64,000 nt of DNA from Pirellulaceae bacterium (lineage in GTDB: Bacteria > Planctomycetota > Planctomycetia > Pirellulales > Pirellulaceae): assembly GCA_018402565.1 (NCBI GenBank), contig JAGYIQ010000003.1, positions 1 through 64,000 on the forward strand. The letters run 5' to 3'. The notes under the pieces are model-generated. The model saw only the letters and a list, made by a program, of their open reading frames with translations. It did not search any database and had not been told where the DNA came from. The stretch's first letter is position 1, and each line of letters begins with the position of its first letter. Both the position numbers and the translations under genes were made by a program. Positions 53,280 through 62,311 of the stretch are shown here, piece by piece.

Positions 53280-53294
53280 CGTGGCTGGGAACTT

Positions 53295-53828
53295 ATGCAA
53301 ACCTGGATTGCTTTACTCCGTGGGATCAATGTGGGCGGCCGCAACAAGCTGCCGATGGCGTCGCTTGCCGCAACGCTCGAGTCGGCCGGTTGCTGTTCTG
53401 TACGCACTTATATACAGAGCGGCAACGTCGTTTTTGGGTGTTCTTCGAAATCGCAGCCTAAGCTCAGCAAGAAGCTCGGAGAGGCCATCGAGGTCCAATT
53501 TGGCTTTCGGCCGAATCTTTTGCTTCTAACCGATGCTGAATTTCGCTCGGCGGTCGACAACAATCCGTTCAAGGAGGTGATTCCGCAACCAAGTTCGCTA
53601 CACTTCTTTTTTCTCGAGTCCAAGCCGGAGTCGCCGGACATCGACGGCTTGGTTGGGCTGGCGGCGCCTTCGGAACGCTTCCAGCTTGTCGGCAGGGTGC
53701 TCTACTTGCACGCCCCAGATGGCTTTGGCCGCTCGAAGCTTGCGGTCGGTATCGAGCGCAAGCTCGGTGTGCCAACCACAGCTCGCAATTACTCGACAAT
53801 CCAAAATTTGTCCGCCATGTTGGATTGA
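53295..53828 (+). CDS. DUF1697-family protein
   Basis: 177 residues, the family's normal length. Signature start TWIALLRGINVGGRNKLPMA, then RTYIQSGNVVFGCSSK, and the end SKLAVGIERKLGVPTTARNY followed by STIQNLSAMLD. DUF1697 is a small cytoplasmic alpha/beta family of unknown biochemical function, widespread in bacteria. ATG at 53295; no clear ribosome site, perhaps because a family 2 fragment ends 15 bp upstream. Confidence 0.93.
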   Translation: MQTWIALLRGINVGGRNKLPMASLAATLESAGCCSVRTYIQSGNVVFGCSSKSQPKLSKKLGEAIEVQFGFRPNLLLLTDAEFRSAVDNNPFKEVIPQPSSLHFFFLESKPESPDIDGLVGLAAPSERFQLVGRVLYLHAPDGFGRSKLAVGIERKLGVPTTARNYSTIQNLSAMLD

Positions 53829-53978
53829 CTTGGGTCAGGCCGCGGAAGAGGATGTTCAGCGGCAGCGACAGCGGATGTTGGCCGCGGTCCGTTAGCTTGT
53901 CTTCCTGTAGTTGAACTCCGAAGATAGTGGGTGGGTTAATTCTTCCGTTTGATTGAATGTGTCACGAGTGTTTCAGGT

Positions 53979-54329
53979 ATGGCCGACGAACTCAAAGCTG
54001 ACGAATCCCCGCCCTTCGATGTCGTTGGGGTTGCGCAGTACGAGCCATTTCCGCAACTGCACCCGTTCGTCAAATGGTTTGGAATAGCCCTCGGGATTCA
54101 ATTTTTTATGTGGCTATTGATGGTTTTCGTCTTTCCGTTTCGCCCCATTTATTTTCTGTGCTATCTTCCATTCTTTTTCATATTCCCTGGCCCCCACTAT
54201 CCACGTTATGGGCTGGCATTTTTTATCTTTTACCTTCCGCTTGCCGGATCAGTCACCTACAGTGTCTTGGCGGGCGTGATCGCCACAGGAATTCGCAACC
54301 GTAGGCAACAACAGCGTAGCTCGGACTAG
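53979..54329 (+). CDS. Small multi-helix membrane protein
   Basis: 116 residues from ATG at 53979. Soluble start (DELKADESPPFDVVGV), then three or four membrane helices rich in Phe and Tyr (GIQFFMWLLMVFVFPFRPIY, FLCYLPFFFIFPGPHYPRYG) and a basic tail (RNRRQQQRSS). No family recognised; upstream spacing from DUF1697 is 150 bp. Confidence 0.65.
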   Translation: MADELKADESPPFDVVGVAQYEPFPQLHPFVKWFGIALGIQFFMWLLMVFVFPFRPIYFLCYLPFFFIFPGPHYPRYGLAFFIFYLPLAGSVTYSVLAGVIATGIRNRRQQQRSSD

Positions 54330-54389
54330 GCTCGGACTCAGAAGGCGGGACACCGAGGCCGTCGGCATTTTCGGTTAGAACCATCGTCG

Positions 54390-56266
54390 CGAAGGCGCCG
54401 AGAATGCCAAAGACAAGTTGTGCTGATTGACTCCGGAATGTCGATCAGCGTCGATGCGTGTTCTGTTTTACTCGGGTTCGGGGTGTGGGAACACTAATCT
54501 TCGCTAATCTCCGCTAATCTGCAAATGACACGTTTGTTCTATGGGACATGAATCGTGATGAAATCGGTTTGTGCAGGTTTGGATCACTAGGTGTGAGGTT
54601 GGGAACCACGAAAGACACGAAAGGCACGAAAAGTCTGGGGTGGTCCTGGGCCAAGATGTTGGTTCGCAGTTGGTTACGCAGTTTGTAATCGTTCATGGTA
54701 GGTCGTCGTGGTGCTGGTGCGTCAGCGAAAGGGGCGTCGTTCGCGGGGCCAAGTTCGGAGTTACGCAATTCCGTATCACTGAGCGACAGTCGAACATAGG
54801 GTTGCATGGCGGGCGAACCGCGAGAGGGGGGAAGGACGCAGAGAATGGCAAACACCGCGTGTGCGGGTTGCCTAATGAGTGTCGATCAGCGTCGATGCGT
54901 GTTCCGTTCGACTCGGGTTCGGGGTGTGGGAACACTAATCTTCGCTGATCTCCGCTAATCTGCAAATGACACGTTTGTTCTATGGGACGTGAATATTGAT
55001 GAAATCGGTTTGTGCAGGTTTGCATCACTAGGTGTGGGGTGGGGAACCACGAAAGACACGAAAGGCACGAAAAGTCTGGGGTGGTCCTGGGCCAAGATGT
55101 TGGTTCGCAGTTGGTTACGCAGTTTGTAATCGTTCATGGTAGGTCGTCTTGGTGCTGGTGCGTCAGCGAAAGGGGCGTCGTTCGCGGGGCCAAGTTCGGA
55201 GTTACGCAATTCCGTATCACTGAGCGACGGTCGAACATCGGGTTGCATGGCGGGTGAACCGCGAGAGGGGGGAAGGACGCAGAGAATGGCAAACACCGCG
55301 TGTGCGGGGTGCCTAATGAGCGTCGATCAGCGTCGATGAGTGTTCCGTTCGACTCGGGTTCGGGGTGTGGGAACACTAATCTCCGCTAATCTCCGCTAAT
55401 CTGCAAATGACACGTTTGTTCTATGGGACATGAATCGTGATGAAATCGGTTTGTGTAGGTGTTGATCATTAGGTGTGGGGTGGAGAACCACGAAAGACAC
55501 GAAATACACGAAAAGTCTGGGATGGCGTTTGGCCAAGGTGTCGGTTCGCAGTTATTTCTGCAGTTTGTAAACGTTCACGGTAGATAATCTTGTTGCGGGT
55601 GCGTCAACGAAAGTTGTGTCGTGCGCGACGCCAAGTTCTGGTGATTCGCAATGCCGTATCACTGAGCGACAGTCGAACATAGGGTTGCATGGCGGGCGAA
55701 CCGCGAGAGGGGGGAAGGACGTAGAGAATGGCAAACACCGCGTGTGCGGGTTGCCTAATGAGTGTCGATCAGCGTCGATGCGTGTTCCGTTCGACTCGGG
55801 TTCGGGGTGTGGGAACACTAATCTTCGCTGATCTCCGCTAATCTGCAAATGACACGTTTGTTCTATGGGACGTGAATATTGATGAAATCGGTTTGTGCAG
55901 GTTTGCATCACTAGGTGTGGGGTGGGGAACCACGAAAGACACGAAAGGCACGAAAAGTCTGGGGTGGTCCTGGGCCAAGATGTTGGTTCGCAGTTGGTTA
56001 CGCAGTTTGTAATCGTTCATGGTAGGTCGTCTTGGTGCTGGTGCGTCAGCGAAAGGGGCGTCGTTCGCGGGGCCAAGTTCTGGTGATTCGCAATGTCGTA
56101 TCACTGAGCGACGGTCGAACATCGGGTTGCATGACGGGTGAACTGCGAGAGGGGGGGAAGGACGCAGAGAATGGCAAACACCGCGTGTGCGGGTTGCCTA
56201 ATGAGCGTCGATCCGCGTCGTTGAGTGTTCCGTTCGACTCGGGTTCGGGTTGTGGGAACACTGATC
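54390..56266. repeat. 441-bp tandem repeat, four full copies plus partial ends
   Basis: The marker TCGATCAGCGTCGATG starts at 54441, 54882, 55323, 55765 and (as TCGATCCGCGTCGTTG) 56208, i.e. steps of 441, 441, 442 and 443 bp. Each unit contains CTAATCTCCGCTAATCTGCA, ACCACGAAAGACACGAAAGG and GGTTGCATGGCGGG. Copies 2 and 4 share changes with each other, copy 3 (around 55440-55640) is most diverged. It ends next to the fabF stop. Open frames inside recur in every copy and are not taken as genes. Confidence 0.93.
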
Positions 56267-56272
56267 GGCCGG

Positions 56273-57568
56273 CTAGCTGTAGCGTTTAACGACTAGCGAG
56301 ATGTTCTGTCCGCCGAAGCCGAAGCTATTGCTGAGGGCGACATCACATTTGGCCGGCCGAGCGGCGTTGGGGATGTAGTCCAGATCGCACAGCGGATCGG
56401 GGTTCTCGTAGTTGATGGTCGGTGGCAGGATCTGGTCGCGGATGGCCATCAAGCAGACGATGGTCTCTGTCACGCCGGCTGCGGCGATCAAGTGCCCCAT
56501 CATGCTCTTGGTGCTGCTGACTGGGGTCTGAGCCGCTCGGTCGCCAAAGACCTCGCGACACGCGCGGGACTCGACTTTGTCGTTGACCGTGGTCGAGGTG
56601 CCGTGTGCGTTGACGTAGTCGATGTCGCTGGGCTGCAAGCCGGCATCGGCGATGGCCATGTTCATACAGGCGATGGCCCCGCGGCCTTCGGGGTGGATGT
56701 CGGTGATGCGATAGGCATCGGCAGTGGAGCCATAACCCGCGATCTCGCCATAAATCTTGGCTCCGCGGGCCAGAGCGTGCTCCAGTTCCTCGAGGACGAT
56801 CATGGCAGCGCCTTCGCCCAGAACAAAACCATCGCGGAGACGATCGAACGGGCGGCTGGCCTTGGTCGGCTCCGCGTTGCTGGTGGAGAGGGCCGTCAGC
56901 AGGTTGAAGCCGGTCACGCCGAAGGGGTGGATCATGCTGTGGGTGCCACCGGCCAACATCACGTCGGCTTGGTCGCGGCGGATGATCTCGGTGGCCTCGC
57001 CGATCGCTTGGCTGCTGGCGGCACAAGCGGTCAGGCAGTTGACGTTGGGGCCTTGGGCGTTGAACATGGCGGCCAGATGGCCAACCGGCATGTTTGGTTC
57101 TTGCTCCAATTCCTGGATCGGATTGACGGCTCGCACTCCGGTTTCGACGTAGCGAGTCAGGTCAAAGTTGCCTTCGGCCGTGATGCTGGCGGCGATCATG
57201 GCTGCGAAGGTGTGGAAGTCCTGATTGCCTTCACCGCTGCCCAGGTAGACCCCAAAACGCATCGGGTCAGCCAAGTCTTTAAGGACACCGGAGTCGTGCA
57301 CGGCTTGATGGGCCGCACCGGCCGCGAACTTGGTATGACGACCACGAAACCGCCAGACCTCGGGGTCAACGCCCAGGCTCGTCACGTCCCAATCGCGAAT
57401 CTCGGCCGCGATTTTGGTCGGAAAGCGGCTGGCGTCGAACAGGGTGATCGGACCCACCCCGCTGGCTCCCAGCTTCAGTTGCGACCACATCATTTCCACG
57501 TCGTGACCCAAGGGATTGATCACTCCCATACCGGTCACTACCACACGCCGCTTGGGACGAGAAATCAT
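56273..57568 (-). CDS. fabF: Beta-ketoacyl-ACP synthase (FabF/KAS II-type)
   Basis: 431 residues, standard length. ATG at 57568 with AGGAAAG upstream. Start RRVVVTGMGVINPLGHDVEM; nucleophile Cys in NCLTACAASSQAIGEA; first His in VNAHGTSTTVNDKVES; second His in TKSMMGHLIAAAGVTE; Gly-rich end SNSFGFGGQNISLVVKRY. It condenses malonyl-ACP with acyl-ACP. It is last in a minus-strand set FabZ, ACP, FabZ-like, FabF that forms a compact elongation module, probably besides a main fab operon elsewhere. Confidence 0.94.
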   Translation of the reverse strand: MISRPKRRVVVTGMGVINPLGHDVEMMWSQLKLGASGVGPITLFDASRFPTKIAAEIRDWDVTSLGVDPEVWRFRGRHTKFAAGAAHQAVHDSGVLKDLADPMRFGVYLGSGEGNQDFHTFAAMIAASITAEGNFDLTRYVETGVRAVNPIQELEQEPNMPVGHLAAMFNAQGPNVNCLTACAASSQAIGEATEIIRRDQADVMLAGGTHSMIHPFGVTGFNLLTALSTSNAEPTKASRPFDRLRDGFVLGEGAAMIVLEELEHALARGAKIYGEIAGYGSTADAYRITDIHPEGRGAIACMNMAIADAGLQPSDIDYVNAHGTSTTVNDKVESRACREVFGDRAAQTPVSSTKSMMGHLIAAAGVTETIVCLMAIRDQILPPTINYENPDPLCDLDYIPNAARPAKCDVALSNSFGFGGQNISLVVKRYS

Positions 57569-57598
57569 ACGAAGCTTTCCTACCGTGTGCAGGTGAGT

Positions 57599-58144
57599 TT
57601 AAGGAGTCGTCACGGCCAAGGCCGCGTTCTCGGCGGCCAACAGGTGGGCCGGGATTTTCACTGGAGTTCCGTCTGGATGACGGGCGACTTCGAACAATCG
57701 CATGCTGCGCAGCATCCGCAGGAACTCATGGGGCTGGAACAATTCCACGGCTTCAAATTCAGGACCATGGAGCGAGGCGAACACCAGTTCGACCCGTCCC
57801 AACGTGTCCTGATTTCGATAGATCGTGCCCTCGGCGATCGCACCGTCGGGTTGTTGACTCAGCAGGCGGATCTCGTAGGTCAAGCGATCGCCCGGTCGCG
57901 CCAGTTCGTCGAAGCTGGCCCGGCCGACTTTTGCCAGGACGACCCGTGCCTTGAAGTCGCTCATTTGGCCCAGCAGCAACCCGCCCGACTGCGCTAAGCC
58001 CTCGATCATCAACGGCGGCGGCATGTAGGGCCAAGTCACGTTGTAATCGTCCAGGTGCTCTTCGCCCAGACTCACGTTCTTGACCGTCCGAGCCGACTGG
58101 CCAACCACAAATTCTTCGAATCGATCGATCCAAAACCAACGCAT
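57599..58144 (-). CDS. FabZ-like hot-dog protein lacking the catalytic His
   Basis: 181 residues from ATG at 58144 (a longer frame to 58174 adds ten residues). Hot-dog features: FEEFVVGQSARTVKNVSLGE, then the helix motif PPPLMIEGLAQSGGLLLGQM, which matches FabZ's MPGVLMIEALAQAGG including the Glu. The preceding FabZ His (GHFPG) is replaced: the stretch reads DYNVTWPYMPPP. The C-terminal 35 residues are extra. It may be a thioesterase-like, structural or redirected enzyme that partners the ACP next door; the canonical FabZ is at 58888. Confidence 0.82.
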   Translation of the reverse strand: MRWFWIDRFEEFVVGQSARTVKNVSLGEEHLDDYNVTWPYMPPPLMIEGLAQSGGLLLGQMSDFKARVVLAKVGRASFDELARPGDRLTYEIRLLSQQPDGAIAEGTIYRNQDTLGRVELVFASLHGPEFEAVELFQPHEFLRMLRSMRLFEVARHPDGTPVKIPAHLLAAENAALAVTTP

Positions 58145-58392
58145 CGCTAGAGCGACTCCCACTACCGACTTCAACTCAGTCGCCGCACGCGGACGCCGCG
58201 AACGATCGATACCCGATAATCATGCCCCCGTCGCGAATAGGCCCAAGGTCGGGCGACCGCCGATCCGCCATGTGCAGATGGAAGGTCCACCGCCAGCCCC
58301 CATCGGCCCGGGCGAGCCCCCATGGGCCTCAGCGAGTCCAGCGAGCCCGATCGCCCCCACCGCTGTGCGACGGCGGGGAGGACCCTACGGAA

Positions 58393-58776
58393 TTACACCA
58401 GTTTGGTCTGCACGTAATTGCACAGATCCTGCACCGTCAGGAGGTTGCCGAAGTCCTGCACCAGCGGGTTCTGTTCGAACTTGCTCAGGTCAGCAAAGGG
58501 CATGCGGTTCTTGAGTTGAGCCAATCCGGAGGCAGTCACGCGGCCGTCGCTAACGTACTCGGCATTGGTCAGAATGTCGTCGGGAAAAAGTTCGCCACGA
58601 GAGATGGAGATGTTGAAGGCCTTCTCCAAACGGTAGACGATGTCCAGGAAGTCAATGCTCTCGGCGCCCAGGTCGCCAACCATCGTGGCTTCCGGCGTCA
58701 CTTCGGCATCATCAACGGCCAAGGCATCCACCAGGGCTTCACGGACTTTTTCGAATACTTCTTCGTTGCTGGGCAT
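58393..58776 (-). CDS. Acyl carrier protein
   Basis: 127 residues from ATG at 58776, with GGAGAG 8 bp upstream. The phosphopantetheine site is DLGAESIDFLDIVYRLEKAF (Ser in ESI in place of the usual DSL). Helix 1 is EEVFEKVREALVDALAVDDA. It is about 45 residues longer than a housekeeping ACP; the C-terminal extension (NLLTVQDLCNYVQTKLV) supplies the fourth helix after an inserted stretch. Such longer, ESI-type ACPs belong to specialised pathways. It lies between the two FabZ-type genes. Confidence 0.93.
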   Translation of the reverse strand: MPSNEEVFEKVREALVDALAVDDAEVTPEATMVGDLGAESIDFLDIVYRLEKAFNISISRGELFPDDILTNAEYVSDGRVTASGLAQLKNRMPFADLSKFEQNPLVQDFGNLLTVQDLCNYVQTKLV

Positions 58777-58887
58777 TAATTCTTCTCTCCGAAGGAAAAC
58801 TGGGACCATGAGGGATCGAGCCGACAGCGGCTGGCCAGTGGTACCGGCCGCCCATTGTACCCAATCGGCAAAATTTAGGAAACGTGT

Positions 58888-59373
58888 TCAGGCCAACACC
58901 GCCAAGCGACCCATCAAGCGCTGAAAAACCTGTTTTTGCCCCCACAGGATGTTCTTGTCCACCGCGGGATCCTCGCTGTAGCGTTCGGCTAACGAGAATT
59001 TCTCCAGGACCAAGCGGCCGTTTACGGCGGTTTTTTCCCCGATTTGCCCAATGGCCTTCAGATGGACCAAAGAACCCTCCGTCTTGATAATCTCAACGGT
59101 GACCTCCAATCGATCGCCGGGGCCAACAAAATCCTGAAATTTGATGTTTTTTGACTCGCGCAAGACCACCATCGAGTGCTGGAAGTGGTCGGTGGCTCGG
59201 ATCAGCCACGCGGAGGCCTGGGTCAGGGCCTCCAACATCAGCACCCCGGGCATCACCGGGAACAAGGGGAAATGGTCCTGCAGATGCTGCTCGGCCAGGG
59301 TCACGCACTTGATCGCGTGCAGCTTCTGGCCGGGAACCAGTTCCGTGATTTTGTCGAGTTGATTGAAACGCAT
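58888..59373 (-). CDS. fabZ: 3-hydroxyacyl-ACP dehydratase (FabZ-type)
   Basis: 161 residues. Full catalytic motif: LQDHFPLFPVMPGVLMLEAL (His and Glu both present), and the hot-dog strand NIKFQDFVGPGDRLEVTVEI. It dehydrates 3-hydroxyacyl-ACP. First gene of the minus-strand FabZ-ACP-FabZ-like-FabF set, with 111 bp to the ACP gene. Confidence 0.92.
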   Translation of the reverse strand: MRFNQLDKITELVPGQKLHAIKCVTLAEQHLQDHFPLFPVMPGVLMLEALTQASAWLIRATDHFQHSMVVLRESKNIKFQDFVGPGDRLEVTVEIIKTEGSLVHLKAIGQIGEKTAVNGRLVLEKFSLAERYSEDPAVDKNILWGQKQVFQRLMGRLAVLA

Positions 59374-59612
59374 GTTGGCTACCGGGGTAGTGTTGGCTAC
59401 CAGTCATTCGAGGCGAACGGGAATTCGAGGCTAGCCGGAATTCCAAGCGAACGGGAATTCGGAACGCGGGAATTCGGGGTCACCGAAAATTCAGGGGGAT
59501 TGTCGCTGCCCGATCGGCCGAGCCGAACCGGGGAACAAACTCCCTAGGTTATCGAAACCGGCCGATTTTACCAAGGTGACGCGTCGGCCCAAATGTGGAT
59601 TCATCGCGAGGC

Positions 59613-60575
59613 TTAGGCCTTCTCCAGCAACGCCATGAACAGTCCGTCATGCAGTTCGTCAGGCAGTATGCGGCGACATCCGGCCAGCTCCTCCGGGAAG
59701 CTCTCACCTTGCCACTGGCTCAGCCCGGGTTGCCAATTCTCGATGGGCAGGTCGATTGAGACGACGGTCGCGGGCCCTGGCATTTGTTTGAGCAAGTTGG
59801 CGACAACGCCTTCGTTTTCTTCGGGGGCGAAACTGCAGGTACAGTAGAGCAGCCGACCGCCGGGCCGCAGGGACTCCCATGCCGCCTGGATCAGGCCGGC
59901 CTGTTTGCCACGACATTCGCGGATCTTGCGAGTCCCCCAATGTTGATGGGCCGTTGGATCGCTGGTGTGAAAGCGGGCTTCACCGCTGCACGGGGCGTCC
60001 AACAAAATCCGATCGAAGCGTGGACCGGTCTTCCGCGGCACCTGCCGGCCATCCAGTTGGTAGGTCCGCACGAAACTGGCCCCGCCTCGCCGCAAGTTGT
60101 CTTTCAGCTTGTAGAACCGCGACTGCACCGGTTCGACGGCACTCAGAAAGCCCTCGCCCCGCATTTGGGCGGCCATGTGAAGGGTCTTGCCACCTGGGGC
60201 GGCAGCCAGATCCATCACCGTCTCACCAGGCTGTGGGGCCAACACCAGCGTGGTCAACATGCTGCTGGGGTTGTGGATATAGATCTGCCCCAGTTCGACC
60301 AGCGGATGGCGGGTCAGCAGTTCGCGCTGCGTATCCGCGACATGAAAGCCCTCCGCCAACCATGGCAAAGGCCGCAGTTCCAGTCCGGCTCGCTCCAACT
60401 CCGCTGCGACCGGCCCGGGCTCGGCGGACAACCGATTCACGCGGAAGGCCACGCGTTTCGGCTGAGCAAAACTGTCCCGCACGCCAGGCAGCCGGTGCGG
60501 TTCGACCCAGGATTCCAGACGCTCCCAGAAGGCCGCTGGCAGCTCGGCGGTCACTTCTTCATCCCGCGAACCCAT
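59613..60575 (-). CDS. RsmB/NOP-family 5-methylcytosine RNA methyltransferase
   Basis: 320 residues from ATG at 60575, which overlaps the TGA of the upstream gene (TGATG). Core: ELGQIYIHNPSSMLTTLVLA, SAM motif MDLAAAPGGKTLHMAAQM, motif IV RILLDAPCSGEARFHTSD (PC) and motif VI LLYCTCSFAPEENEGVVA with the catalytic TCS Cys. This is the RsmF/RsmB/Nop2 group that methylates cytosine in rRNA or tRNA. No N-terminal NusB-like domain, so it is closer to RsmF than to RsmB. Confidence 0.92.
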   Translation of the reverse strand: MGSRDEEVTAELPAAFWERLESWVEPHRLPGVRDSFAQPKRVAFRVNRLSAEPGPVAAELERAGLELRPLPWLAEGFHVADTQRELLTRHPLVELGQIYIHNPSSMLTTLVLAPQPGETVMDLAAAPGGKTLHMAAQMRGEGFLSAVEPVQSRFYKLKDNLRRGGASFVRTYQLDGRQVPRKTGPRFDRILLDAPCSGEARFHTSDPTAHQHWGTRKIRECRGKQAGLIQAAWESLRPGGRLLYCTCSFAPEENEGVVANLLKQMPGPATVVSIDLPIENWQPGLSQWQGESFPEELAGCRRILPDELHDGLFMALLEKA

Positions 60576-60766
60576 CAGTGTCCCGCGGGTCCCTTCGACT
60601 TCGTGCCTTTGGACTGCGAGCCCAACTTCTTTTTTTCCTGGTCGGTCAGTAAGTCGACCCGGCGGAATCGCGGCACGGCCACCACCAACACACCCAGCAA
60701 TAGCATCAGGCACACCAGGGCCCACATTTGTCCGTATTCGGTCTGCTGGGCCAGTAAATGGGTCAT
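60575..60766 (-). CDS. Small single-pass membrane protein
   Basis: 63 residues. One membrane helix (WALVCLMLLLGVLVVAVPRF) and a Lys-rich cytoplasmic tail (QEKKKLGSQSKGTKSKG). The stop overlaps the methyltransferase start by one base and its own start is 4 bp after the hisS stop, so it is held in an operon hisS - small protein - methyltransferase. This tight fit supports it as a real gene. Function unknown. Confidence 0.78.
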   Translation of the reverse strand: MTHLLAQQTEYGQMWALVCLMLLLGVLVVAVPRFRRVDLLTDQEKKKLGSQSKGTKSKGPAGH

Positions 60767-60770
60767 CGCT

Positions 60771-62132
60771 CTACCTCAGTTCTTGTACAAAATATTCGCA
60801 GATCTCGCTGCCGGTCTCCGACAGCGGCACGTTCACTTGTTGGTCGCGGTACAGCCATTTGATCGTGGCCTGCTGTTGCTCCCATTCCTGACTGCCAATC
60901 AGGATCACGGCGGGAATGTGCCGCAGGTCGGCGTACTTGAGCTGCTTTTTCAACTTGGCCGGTTCGGGATAAAACTCCACATTGATTCCGGCCGCCCGCA
61001 ATTGGGAAGCCAACCGCAAGTAGTTCAATTGTAGTTCCGGTTCGAAAAAAGCCAATAAAACTTGGCTGGGCGAGGAGACATCGGGGATCATGCCCAATTT
61101 GTCCATCGCGGCCAGTAGTCGGTCCAGTCCCAGCGAGGCACCGACGCCGGGCAGATCTTGCTTGGTATAGAGTCCCGCCAGGTTGTCATAACGCCCCCCC
61201 GAGCAAACGCTGCCGATCTCGGGTAAATCCAACAGCGAGGTCTCGACGATCGTGCCGGTATAGTAGTCCAAGCCTCGAGCAATCGAGATGTCGACCACCA
61301 GCCGGTCGCGGGGGACCCCGGCTGCATAAGCGGACTGCAGCAGCTCGCGCAACTCCGCCACGCCTTGGCACCCCAGAGGATGGTCGCCAACGGCCTGTTG
61401 GGCCAATTCCAGCAATGGTGCGGAGTCTCCGCTTGTCAGCCCCGTTTGGCTGGCTTGAGCCAACGCCAAGATCTCGTCGGTCACGGCGACCGGCAGTCCC
61501 ACCTTGTCGATCAGTTCCGCTCGCACCACCGTCGCGCCGAGCTTGCTCAATTTGTCGAGGCCGCGAAGCACACCGACCGAATGCGCCTCCAGTCCCTTGG
61601 CGGCCAGCAACCCGTTGAGTAACAAACGGTGATTGATCCGCAACTGGAAACGCTGGAATCCGATCGCTTGCAACAACTGGTCGATGACCAGGATCATCTC
61701 CAAGTCGGCCATCAGCGAGCGCGTGCCAATCGTGTCAAAGTCGCACTGCACGAACTCGCGGTAACGCCCGTCTTGGGGCTTCTCGCCACGCCAAACCGGG
61801 GCAATGTGGTACCGTTTGAACGGGGTGCCGAGCTGGTGCATGTGTTGCGCCGCAAAGCGAGCCAACGGCACGGTCAAGTCAAATCGCATCCCGACATGTC
61901 GGCCGCCATTGTCCACGAAGTGGTACATCTGTCGGTCGGTCTCCTCGCTGCCCTTGCCCGACAAGATCTCCAGATACTCCAAAGTCGGGGTATCGATTGG
62001 GGCAAAGCCAAACGATTGGTAGACCCGCCGCGCGATCTCCATCAATTTCTGCCGCTGTAGCATCTCGCGTGGCAAGAAATCACGGAAGCCACTCAGGATA
62101 CGAGGCTCGATCAAGGTTCGCGTCTCACTCAT
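60771..62132 (-). CDS. hisS: Histidyl-tRNA synthetase
   Basis: 453 residues from ATG at 62132; the five-codon extension to 62147 lies in repeat DNA. Motifs: ILSGFRDFLPREML at the start, motif 2 region MRFDLTVPLARFAAQ and WRGEKPQDGRYREFVQCDFD, the histidine loop IARGLDYYTGTIVE, GGRYDNLAGL, motif 3 LPGVGASLGLDRLLAAM, and a C-terminal anticodon-binding domain (INVEFYPEPAKLKKQLKYAD). It charges tRNA-His. A family 1 element lies 3 bp upstream of the start codon, so the leader is element DNA. Downstream genes follow in an operon. Confidence 0.96.
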   Translation of the reverse strand: MSETRTLIEPRILSGFRDFLPREMLQRQKLMEIARRVYQSFGFAPIDTPTLEYLEILSGKGSEETDRQMYHFVDNGGRHVGMRFDLTVPLARFAAQHMHQLGTPFKRYHIAPVWRGEKPQDGRYREFVQCDFDTIGTRSLMADLEMILVIDQLLQAIGFQRFQLRINHRLLLNGLLAAKGLEAHSVGVLRGLDKLSKLGATVVRAELIDKVGLPVAVTDEILALAQASQTGLTSGDSAPLLELAQQAVGDHPLGCQGVAELRELLQSAYAAGVPRDRLVVDISIARGLDYYTGTIVETSLLDLPEIGSVCSGGRYDNLAGLYTKQDLPGVGASLGLDRLLAAMDKLGMIPDVSSPSQVLLAFFEPELQLNYLRLASQLRAAGINVEFYPEPAKLKKQLKYADLRHIPAVILIGSQEWEQQQATIKWLYRDQQVNVPLSETGSEICEYFVQELR

Positions 62133-62135
62133 GGT

Positions 62136-62296
62136 GTAACCGTTCACAGTAGCAGGGCAATCCCAGGGGCAGGTGCGTTACGCAAGTCGGATCGTCCGTG
62201 GTGCAAACTCCTTCAATCACCATCGGTTTGACACGCAAACGATCTGACTGTTAGCTCGACTTGCTCCACGACATCCTACGAGGCGTGAACGGTTAC
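62136..62296 (-). mobile_element. Family 1 inverted-repeat element, copy E
   Basis: 161 bp with perfect ends GTAACCGTTCAC and GTGAACGGTTAC. Inside matches copy A (CAGGTGCG...GCAAGTCGGATCGT, GGTTTGAC, TCGACTTGCTCC). It occupies the whole gap between ykgJ-like and hisS, ending 3 bp before the hisS ATG. Confidence 0.85.
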
Positions 62297-62311
62297 CTCA
62301 TGGTTTAGGTT

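Noticed and set aside
54441..56266. Repeated small genes (about 110 residues on the minus strand, 80 on the plus) in the 441-bp units
   Set aside because: Frames recur only because the DNA repeats; they contain low-complexity strings such as His-Glu-Arg-His-Glu-Arg, lack start signals and differ by frame-neutral chance. Treated as repeat DNA.
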